NCBI GenBank assembly: GCA_022842565.1
Contig: JALHPH010000114.1
Span: forward strand, 1 to 5,964
DNA: 5,964 nt
Direction of reading: 5' to 3'
Origin: Fimbriimonadaceae bacterium
GTDB taxonomy: Bacteria > Armatimonadota > Fimbriimonadia > Fimbriimonadales > Fimbriimonadaceae
Of this stretch, positions 1 through 5,173 are shown one piece after another. Numbering within the stretch: the first letter of the stretch is position 1; each line of letters begins with the position of its first letter. The translations under genes and the position numbers were made by a program. Under the pieces are notes generated by a model. That model was not told the origin of the DNA and did no database searches. It saw only the letters and a program-made list of their open reading frames with translations.

Positions 1-1
1 C

Positions 2-892
2 TGCGCGACCGTGGTCGAGGGGAATCCGTTCATTGACCGCGTGCACCGGGTTCCTCGCAAGGGCCTCCTCCGGCAGGCGTTAGGGATTCAACGTGATCTT
101 GCTGCGGAGCACTACGACATCGTGCTCGACCTGCAAGGGTTGCTGAAGTCGGCGTGGGTGGCGCGGCTAAGCGGCGCCCGCCGCATTATCGGGCCGGCCG
201 AGGGCCGAGAGGGCGCCACGCTCATGTACACCGAACGCGTTCCACGGCAACTCGGGACCCTGCACGTGATCGAGGGCTATCTGCAGTTGGCGAGAGCCGC
301 GGGCGCGAACCCAGACCTGCGGCCCGAGATGCTGATGCCGGTGCGTCCGGAGGACCTGGTGACGGCCGAAGAACTGCTCCCAAGCGGCCCACGCTACGTC
401 ATCCTTAACCCTTCCGCAGGTAGGACCATCAAGCAGTGGTCACCCAAGCGGTTTGCGCTCGTGGGCGAAGCACTGCGAAGGGAATTCGACATGGTGCCAG
501 TCATCACCGGGGCGCCGAGCGATGCTCCACTAGCCGCCGAGATCCTGGCAAACGCCGAGCACCCGGATACATTCATTGACTTGACTGGCAAAACAAGCCT
601 GAGGCAACTGAGCGCTGTGCTTCAGCGAGCCTCGCTGTTCATCGGCGGCGACACCGGCCCCATGCACATGGCTCAGGCGATGGGCACGCCGACCCTTGCC
701 ATTTTCGGCCCGACCGACCCCGATACCCTAGGGCCGCGCCGCCCTCCTCACCGAGTTGCATCTATCCGGCTCGAATGCTCGCCCTGCCGGCACCGCGAAT
801 GCCCCATCGGGCACAAGTGTCTTGAGGAGTTAAGCGTAGAACACGTGATGTCCGTTGCCAGGGAGATATTGTGCGCCGCGCCTTCACCCTGA
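2..892 (+). CDS. Glycosyltransferase family 9 (LPS heptosyltransferase-like), 5' end outside window
   Basis: Probable GT9 enzyme transferring a heptose or related sugar from an ADP-activated donor to the lipid A-core of LPS at the cytoplasmic face of the inner membrane. The frame is open to the window edge; residues before GTG 11 read C-A-T-V and continue a normal GT9 N-terminal domain, so GTG 11 is probably internal and the catalytic N-terminal region is missing. Numbering from codon 11, [14 protein letters not shown] (35-48) ends the first Rossmann domain, [18 protein letters not shown] (132-149) is the GT9 K-x-W motif, and [16 protein letters not shown] (212-227) followed by IFGPTDP (231-237) is the donor-binding D-x-G-x-x-H signature, with D214 and H219 present. 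Four cysteines (256, 259, 264, 270) form the C-terminal SPC...C...C segment seen in many GT9 proteins. The exact acceptor (WaaC-, WaaF- or WaaQ-like) cannot be decided. The 3' end overlaps the next gene by 22 bp, suggesting cotranscription. Confidence 0.9.
   Translation, partial: CATVVEGNPFIDRVHRVPRKGLLRQALGIQRDLAAEHYDIVLDLQGLLKSAWVARLSGARRIIGPAEGREGATLMYTERVPRQLGTLHVIEGYLQLARAAGANPDLRPEMLMPVRPEDLVTAEELLPSGPRYVILNPSAGRTIKQWSPKRFALVGEALRREFDMVPVITGAPSDAPLAAEILANAEHPDTFIDLTGKTSLRQLSAVLQRASLFIGGDTGPMHMAQAMGTPTLAIFGPTDPDTLGPRRPPHRVASIRLECSPCRHRECPIGHKCLEELSVEHVMSVAREILCAAPSP
860..865 (+). promoter_or_regulatory. Ribosome binding site for the pseudopilin gene
   Basis: AGGGAG lies 5 nt before GTG 871, inside the last codons of the glycosyltransferase gene. 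It supports GTG 871 as the start, which also places the prepilin leader right at the N-terminus. Confidence 0.7.
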
Positions 893-1530
893 TTGAACTG
901 CTCGTCGTGATCGCAATCATTGCGATTCTCGCGGCGATCCTTTTTCCGGTTCTCACCCAAGCGCGGGCCGCAGCTCAACGGACGACCTGTCTTTCAAACA
1001 TGAAGCAGTTTGGGCTGGGCTTCCAGCTTTATCTGGATGATAGCGATGGCCTGATGCCAGATCGCAGAGACTTGAAAGTCGCAGCCGGCTACCGCCCTTG
1101 GACTACGTGGCCGCCTTCGGACCCCAGGGCGGGCTGGATCACGCCGCTCTTGACGCCGTATGGAGTAGCACGGTTGATGCGCTGCCCAAGCGTGGACGGG
1201 CTCTTTCGTGGGCGGCCGGAAGTCGAATCGACCACAAGCAACCTCTGGATGTGGCGTTTTGACCAAATGGTTAACCCGGTACCACTCGATAACTTCTGGG
1301 GCAAAAGCATGGATGGCGCGGTCGAGGACCTGCGGTTGGCCAATTCGCCAACCGTCGGTCAGCCGGATGGCCCGAGCCAAGTGGAGTTGCTCGTCGATCC
1401 TTATTTCCCTGCGACCATTCCGAGCGTCGCTGGCGAGCTGCGCGGCAAGACCGCACACATGAATGGCCGAAACCGCCTATTCCTAGACGGCTCGGCCAAG
1501 TTCCTGATGGATCGGCGAACGTCGCGTTAG
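871..1530 (+). CDS. Prepilin-type N-terminal cleavage/methylation protein with H-X9-DG C-terminus
   Basis: A 219-residue type II pseudopilin-like protein. The leader is three residues plus Ala: MRRA, then [18 protein letters not shown]. Prepilin peptidase should cut after A4, leaving F5 as the methylated N-terminus, with the conserved Glu at mature position 5 (E9). The usual Gly at -1 is Ala here, which is common in Armatimonadota proteins of this type. The hydrophobic helix spans about 5-28 and is followed by the [21 protein letters not shown] segment (40-60) typical of the DUF1559-like family. Near the C-terminus H196 is followed by nine residues and DG (206-207), an exact H-X9-DG signature. 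Only two cysteines are seen (40, 105). Such proteins occur in large paralogous families; their job (secretion, surface structure) is mostly unproven. Start GTG is set by the Shine-Dalgarno at 860-865. It overlaps the upstream glycosyltransferase by 22 bp and its stop overlaps that of the convergent gene. Confidence 0.9.
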   Translation: MRRAFTLIELLVVIAIIAILAAILFPVLTQARAAAQRTTCLSNMKQFGLGFQLYLDDSDGLMPDRRDLKVAAGYRPWTTWPPSDPRAGWITPLLTPYGVARLMRCPSVDGLFRGRPEVESTTSNLWMWRFDQMVNPVPLDNFWGKSMDGAVEDLRLANSPTVGQPDGPSQVELLVDPYFPATIPSVAGELRGKTAHMNGRNRLFLDGSAKFLMDRRTSR

Positions 1531-2222
1531 CTGCGAGTACCGGGCCGATTGCCCATCTGCGGCCGCGATGGCGCGTCGGCCTTAAATGGCCTCCCTTTCA
1601 GCGAGTTCAGCTTTGTCTTCTGAGCCGTCGTGAGGATACTGTTCAGCGAGGTCTCCAGCTTTTTGTTTGCTGTCTCAATCTTGGCCACGCTCCCTGGGGC
1701 TTGGATCGTCCCGCCCTGGGTGCTTTGTCCGCGCAAGCTCGCCATGAGCTTGCCAATTTCGGCTTGGTAGGCTTTCATTGCCGTGTCGACTTTGGCCTTT
1801 TGGGCGGCTGTCAGCCCAAGTTTCTTTTGGATTTCCGGATCTGCCACCGCGCGCGGCCCCATCACTTGGACGTGGATCTCAGCGATCCGGGTTTTTTGTG
1901 TTGCGGTCAGGATCGCGGCTGCTTTACGGTCAGCAGCGGCCATTTTATCGCGCATGAAAGTCGGGGGTCGGTTACGCGCATCTGTTGAGTTCCCGCGCAT
2001 TTCCTTCATCGTTGTGTCGCGAAGGGTTTCGAAAGTCTTAATCTGGCCCGCAGTCATTTTAAGATCACGCTGCACATCTTTGCGCCCCATCAGGCTCAAA
2101 TACATGGAACGCCCGCCGCGTCCACCACCGGGACCCTGTGCCACCCCACCCAGCGCCAGAGCCAGCAGCACCACGACCGCCAATCCGCGGCTCTTAGCAG
2201 CACAAAGCAAAAAATTTATCAT
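1527..2222 (-). CDS. Secreted LTxxQ-repeat (Spy/CpxP-like) protein, paralogue of the adjacent gene
   Basis: A 231-residue predicted periplasmic protein. Residues 1-28 are a signal peptide (K10/R12, then [13 protein letters not shown]), with a likely signal peptidase I site GVA|Q at 28/29. A Gly-rich linker GPGGGRGGR (30-38) follows. The rest is highly charged, predicted helical and contains four LTxxQ-type motifs: MTAGQ (56-60), LTATQ (105-109), LTAAQ (137-141) and LTTAQ (197-201). This fits the LTxxQ/Spy fold of periplasmic chaperone or metal-stress proteins, but the function here is not known. The block VQRDLKMT...[30 protein letters not shown] and FKAD near the C-terminus all have counterparts in the neighbour 2299-3054. 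ATG 2222 is chosen because it places the signal peptide at the start; the in-frame ATG 2246 lies within a hairpin stem. Upstream is AGAAAGAG, a poor and very close Shine-Dalgarno. No cysteine remains after cleavage. Confidence 0.8.
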   Translation of the reverse strand: MINFLLCAAKSRGLAVVVLLALALGGVAQGPGGGRGGRSMYLSLMGRKDVQRDLKMTAGQIKTFETLRDTTMKEMRGNSTDARNRPPTFMRDKMAAADRKAAAILTATQKTRIAEIHVQVMGPRAVADPEIQKKLGLTAAQKAKVDTAMKAYQAEIGKLMASLRGQSTQGGTIQAPGSVAKIETANKKLETSLNSILTTAQKTKLNSLKGRPFKADAPSRPQMGNRPGTRS

Positions 2223-2240
2223 CTCTTTCTGGTTATAGCA

Positions 2241-2280
2241 GAGCATCCTGCTCTATGAACAAAGCAGGATGCTCTTTTTT
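2241..2280 (+). terminator. Perfect 12-bp hairpin followed by six T (plus-strand polarity)
   Basis: GAGCATCCTGCT (2241-2252) pairs perfectly with AGCAGGATGCTC (2263-2274) across a 10-nt loop, followed by TTTTTT (2275-2280). This is a textbook intrinsic terminator for a transcript running rightward. The only upstream plus-strand gene ends at 1530, so it would stop read-through from the pseudopilin transcript. On the minus strand the same stem lies between two genes, after stop 2299 and before ATG 2222, but is followed by TGCTATAACC rather than a U-run, so it should be weak or inactive as a terminator for those genes. Confidence 0.65.
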
Positions 2281-2298
2281 GTCAGCAGTGCGAGACCT

Positions 2299-3054
2299 TT
2301 AGCCGCGTGCGCGGCCGCCTCGGACGGCATTGGGGTCGGCCTTAAACTCGGCACCAGCCATGGTCTTCAGGAGCGCATTCTGCTCGTCCGTCAGGATGAG
2401 CTTCAAGGCTGCCTCATAGTCGGCGTTGATTTTCTGCATCTGAGCCTGCATGTCTTCCGACATTCCGCCTCGGTTGGGTCGCTCGCCGCCTTCTCCACCC
2501 TGCTGGGGACGCATGTTGCCGCGCATGGCTTGCATGGCTTCTTGCATCTTGGATTGGGCCGATCGGACCTTCTGTCGCTGGGCATTGCTCATTTCGAGAG
2601 CTTTCTGCACATCTGGCTCGGCGATGGCGCGGATTCCGAGCAATTGGATGCGGATCTCAGTGAGTCGCTTTTGCTGTCCTTCGTCCAGAATATTGAGTGC
2701 TGCCTTGTCGTACTTAGCGTTCACTTGCTGCATCATTTCGCGCATGGCCTCGCGGTCACCCCAGGCGGCCGCATCCTGCAGCATTCCGCGCATTTCATTG
2801 CCCATATCCTCGCGGAGCTTCGCCATCGCGGTGATCTGTTGCGGGGTCATCTTCAGGTCTTTCTGAACGTCCGAGCGCTCCATCAGGCCGAGGTTGGAAT
2901 TGGCACTCATCATGCCTCCACCCATTTGGCGCATTCCTCCGCCTTGGCGTTGTCCACCTTGTCCACCCTGTTGGGGTCCTTGGGCGGTGCTCATAGCGGT
3001 CAGGCTCACGAGGGCCAGCATGGCGCCGGCGAGGCGCAAATTGTTTAGTTTCAT
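2299..3054 (-). CDS. Secreted Met/Gly/Gln-rich LTxxQ-repeat (Spy/CpxP-like) protein
   Basis: A 251-residue predicted periplasmic protein. Signal peptide 1-24 (K2/R7, then LAGAMLALVSLTAM) with a signal peptidase I site STA|Q at 24/25. Residues 25-50 are a low-complexity Gln/Gly/Met linker. The helical body carries four LTxxQ-like motifs: MTPQQ (69-73), LDEGQ (123-127), MSNAQ (155-159) and LTDEQ (221-225); a second Gly-rich spacer lies at 184-197. About 22 of 227 mature residues are Met and none is Cys, which might suit Cu(I) binding, but that is inference. ATG 3054 is chosen over the longer frame from 3135 because it puts the signal peptide first and has GGAG (3067-3064) 9 nt upstream. It lies 86 nt after cysS and 76 nt before its paralogue at 2222-1527. 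Spy/CpxP-like chaperone or stress sensor is the closest description; the true function is unknown. Confidence 0.82.
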   Translation of the reverse strand: MKLNNLRLAGAMLALVSLTAMSTAQGPQQGGQGGQRQGGGMRQMGGGMMSANSNLGLMERSDVQKDLKMTPQQITAMAKLREDMGNEMRGMLQDAAAWGDREAMREMMQQVNAKYDKAALNILDEGQQKRLTEIRIQLLGIRAIAEPDVQKALEMSNAQRQKVRSAQSKMQEAMQAMRGNMRPQQGGEGGERPNRGGMSEDMQAQMQKINADYEAALKLILTDEQNALLKTMAGAEFKADPNAVRGGRARG

Positions 3055-3063
3055 GGTCAGTTT

Positions 3064-3067
3064 CTCC
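3064..3067 (-). promoter_or_regulatory. Ribosome binding site deciding the start at 3054
   Basis: On the minus strand GGAG lies 9 nt before ATG 3054, supporting this start rather than the in-frame ATG 81 nt further upstream, whose extra residues do not look like a signal peptide. Confidence 0.6.
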
Positions 3068-3140
3068 AATCCGTTATCTGTGTCCGGTCTATTGGCACTA
3101 ACGCGCAACACTCCTAAGAGTTCTGCGGCGATCACCCAAA

Positions 3141-4628
3141 TTACTGAATTTCGGGCGCGGAGAGTTTCCGTCGAAGTACGGGGCCGGTTGGAGTGTCGCG
3201 GACTTCAAACCCAAGCGCCTCGATTTCTAACCTCAAACGATCAGCCGCCGCAAAATCCTTGTTCTGCTTAGCCACCATGCGTGCGTTCATCAGAGTTTCA
3301 GCGTTCGCTTCTTGGGGATCACCCTGGCCGGTCGCTTCCTCTCGAATCGACCGGATGCCCAAAAGCGCCTCCACCCGGTTCAAGAAGTGCAAGGCCGCAT
3401 GCGCGCTCGCGCCGCCGAGGTTCGCGGATTCTCGGAAGATGACCCCAGTCCCCTCCAGGGCTTTAGCAATCGCGACCGACGTGTTCATGTCGTCGCACAT
3501 TGCTTCCAGCATCTCGTCGTAAACCCGTTCAAGCGCGGACGCCACACCAGGGGCGTTGTCCGGGCGCGAAAGCGCGTCTGAGGAGAGCCGGGCGCATTCG
3601 TAGAGCCGTTCCATGTTCTTGGTCGCGTCTGCGAGCCCCTGCATGGTGAAGTTCAGCGGCTTGGAGTATGGCACGGCCATGAGCGAGAGCCGAAGCGCCA
3701 TCGGGTCGATGCCCTGGTCCTCCACCAAGTCGCGTACTGAATAGAAAGTGCCCTTGCTCTTGGACATCTTCTCGCCGTCCACCAGCAAGAAACGCGAGTG
3801 CATCCAGTGGTTCGAGAACACTTTGCCGGTTAAGCATTCGCTCTGTGCGATTTCCGATTCATGGTGCGGGAAAATCAGGTCCTCGCCGCCCGCGTGCAGG
3901 TCCAGGGTTTCACCCAGGTACTTCATCGCCATCACCGAGCACTCGATGTGCCAGCCCGGGAAGCCCCAGCCCCATGGCGAATACCACTGCATCAGGTGCT
4001 TGTCGTCTTTTTTCCAGAGCGCGAAGTCGCTGGGATGCTCTTTTTCCGGGTCCAATACCACATCACGCACGGCCGTTCGCAGTTCGTCTTTGTTGGTATT
4101 CCCGCTCAGCTTGCCATGATCGCTGAAGCTGTTGATCCTGAAATAGACCGCGTCCTTGGTTTGGTAGGCGTGGCCCTTCTCGATGAGTTCCTCGACGGCT
4201 GTGATCTGTTCACGCATGTGCTGCGTGGCTCGCGGCCAGACGAGCGGCTTAATGAGTCCCATTCGGAACCAATCGCTCTTAAACGCATCGGCATAGTGCT
4301 CAGCCAAGTCCCATACGTTCACGAACGCCTCGCCCTCTTTGCTCTTCAGAGCCTTCGCCATTTTGTCGTCGCCGCTGGCGTCGGCCACGTCGTCCTGCGT
4401 CAGGTGCCCCACGTCGGTGATGTTGCACACGTAGCTCACGCGCCAACCCAGGGCTTGGGCAGTCCGGACCACGAGATCGCTATTGATAAACGTTCGGAAA
4501 TTTCCGATGTGGGCGTAGTTGTACACGGTCGGGCCGCAGGAGTAAAAGCGCAAGTGGCCGGGGTCCAATGTGGTGAGCGGGCGAACCTCGCCCGTCATCG
4601 TATCGCCGAGTCGGAAAATGGGAGGCAT
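3141..4628 (-). CDS. cysS: Cysteinyl-tRNA synthetase
   Basis: Class I aminoacyl-tRNA synthetase that activates cysteine with ATP and charges tRNA-Cys in the cytoplasm. From ATG 4628 it is 495 residues, normal for the family. The HIGH-type motif is HIGN (40-43) in YNYAHIGNFRTF, and KMSKS is intact at 287-291 in GEKMSKSKGTF. The zinc site that discriminates cysteine appears complete: C31 (in FYSCGPTVYN), C230 (in WHIECS), H255 and E259 (in FPHHESE), by analogy with the E. coli enzyme. The C-terminal DALR-like helical domain and the anticodon-binding tail (FEVRDTPTGPVLRRK) follow. ATG 4628 is chosen because the protein then begins PPIFRLGDTMTGEVRPL, matching the family's N-terminal strand; the frame extends upstream to 4727 but only over the preceding gene. 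It starts 13 nt after that gene's stop with no clear Shine-Dalgarno, so translation may be coupled. All key residues are present; likely functional. Confidence 0.97.
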   Translation of the reverse strand: MPPIFRLGDTMTGEVRPLTTLDPGHLRFYSCGPTVYNYAHIGNFRTFINSDLVVRTAQALGWRVSYVCNITDVGHLTQDDVADASGDDKMAKALKSKEGEAFVNVWDLAEHYADAFKSDWFRMGLIKPLVWPRATQHMREQITAVEELIEKGHAYQTKDAVYFRINSFSDHGKLSGNTNKDELRTAVRDVVLDPEKEHPSDFALWKKDDKHLMQWYSPWGWGFPGWHIECSVMAMKYLGETLDLHAGGEDLIFPHHESEIAQSECLTGKVFSNHWMHSRFLLVDGEKMSKSKGTFYSVRDLVEDQGIDPMALRLSLMAVPYSKPLNFTMQGLADATKNMERLYECARLSSDALSRPDNAPGVASALERVYDEMLEAMCDDMNTSVAIAKALEGTGVIFRESANLGGASAHAALHFLNRVEALLGIRSIREEATGQGDPQEANAETLMNARMVAKQNKDFAAADRLRLEIEALGFEVRDTPTGPVLRRKLSAPEIQ

Positions 4629-4641
4629 GAACCCAGCGAGT

Positions 4642-5118
4642 TTACCGAAGCGAGCGCGGCTCGACGATTGGATTTCGTGCGTAATGCCACGCGAAGCTGA
4701 AGAAAACTGGCCACCAAATAAGGTCATTCGTCAGGATGGTCACCCCAAATGACCAAGGCAATTCGCCCCGCGACACCGCGAACAGGAACCCGACCGGCCC
4801 GAAAACCTTGCCGAGCAATCCAATCCAAACGAATGCCGCGTAGCGCTCTGGGTCCTTGGCGATGAGCCAGTAGCCCAGGGAATACACCATCACCATCATG
4901 CCAATCGCTTGAAACAGGGAGGGATAGTTCGGCTGTGCGATACGCATCGCACGAAAGATCACGTCTGGCGCGAGGACTACCGCAGTGCCCCAAATGAAGT
5001 TGTAAATCGCCGCGGCCATGAACCAGTTCTGATAGGTCCTACGGCTCAGTTTCACTCCTTTTTCTACGGCTGCAACAGCGCTGGGCTCTCGGCGAACCTG
5101 GTACCGGCACGGGCTCAT
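4642..5118 (-). CDS. Small four-helix integral membrane protein, conserved family of unknown function
   Basis: A 158-residue protein with about four membrane segments (roughly 33-53, 68-87, 93-115 and 122-145). It contains NYPSLFQAIGMMVMVYSLGYW (64-84), KDPERYAAFVWIGLLGKVFGP (87-107) and LPWSFG...TNDLIWWPVFF (120-139). This pattern recalls a widespread family of small membrane proteins, sometimes labelled alkyl hydroperoxide reductase in databases without catalytic support; no peroxidase cysteine motif is present (its only cysteine is C4), so I assign no function. The start is uncertain. ATG 5118 gives a polar 32-residue N-terminus and has no Shine-Dalgarno, whereas AGGAG at 5059-5055 lies 5 nt before an in-frame CTG (5049, residue 24). 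It probably forms an operon with cysS, and is divergent from the protease gene, with 32 bp between the two start codons. Confidence 0.8.
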   Translation of the reverse strand: MSPCRYQVRREPSAVAAVEKGVKLSRRTYQNWFMAAAIYNFIWGTAVVLAPDVIFRAMRIAQPNYPSLFQAIGMMVMVYSLGYWLIAKDPERYAAFVWIGLLGKVFGPVGFLFAVSRGELPWSFGVTILTNDLIWWPVFFSFAWHYARNPIVEPRSLR

Positions 5119-5135
5119 TCGGTCAACGAGTTTCG

Positions 5136-5141
5136 TATAAT
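5136..5141 (+). promoter_or_regulatory. Perfect -10 box (TATAAT) for a probably leaderless protease mRNA
   Basis: TATAAT lies 9 nt before GTG 5151, so transcription should start at or within a few bases of the start codon. No Shine-Dalgarno is present and no good -35 is seen 16-18 nt upstream. This arrangement matches leaderless promoters known from Deinococcus and Actinobacteria. Confidence 0.45.
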
Positions 5142-5144
5142 GGC

Positions 5145-5173
5145 ATTATCGTGCAACGACGCCTGTTTTTCAT
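5145..5173 (-). promoter_or_regulatory. Candidate promoter for the membrane protein-cysS operon
   Basis: On the minus strand ATGAAA (5173-5168) and GATAAT (5150-5145) are separated by exactly 17 nt, matching the -35/-10 consensus at 4/6 and 5/6 positions. Transcription would begin near 5138, about 20 nt before ATG 5118. Its elements lie inside the first codons of the divergent protease gene. Confidence 0.4.

Noticed and set aside
994..1458. Minus-strand open frame of 154 codons inside the pseudopilin gene
   Set aside because: It is antisense to a gene with an exact prepilin leader and H-X9-DG motif, and shows no recognisable features.
2269..3048. Long plus-strand open frame (259 codons) opposite the Met-rich LTxxQ gene
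   Set aside because: It is antisense to a gene with a clear signal peptide, ribosome binding site and conserved repeats. Its His/Leu-rich composition is what reverse-complemented Gln/Met/Glu-rich codons give.
3055..3135. N-terminal extension of the Met-rich protein from ATG 3135
   Set aside because: It would bury the signal peptide 27 residues into the protein; ATG 3054 has a good Shine-Dalgarno and a proper signal peptide start.
3055..3140. Possible terminator or promoter between cysS and the Met-rich gene
   Set aside because: Only a 3-bp stem (CTC TTAG GAG) and weak -10/-35 matches were found, with no T-run; too little to support a feature.
3861..4700. Long plus-strand open frame (279 codons) opposite cysS
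   Set aside because: cysS has all family motifs on the other strand; the antisense frame shows no recognisable domain and is explained by the GC-rich codon bias.
4629..4727. N-terminal extension of cysS from ATG 4727
   Set aside because: The extra 33 residues overlap the upstream membrane-protein gene in another frame and precede the normal CysRS N-terminus.
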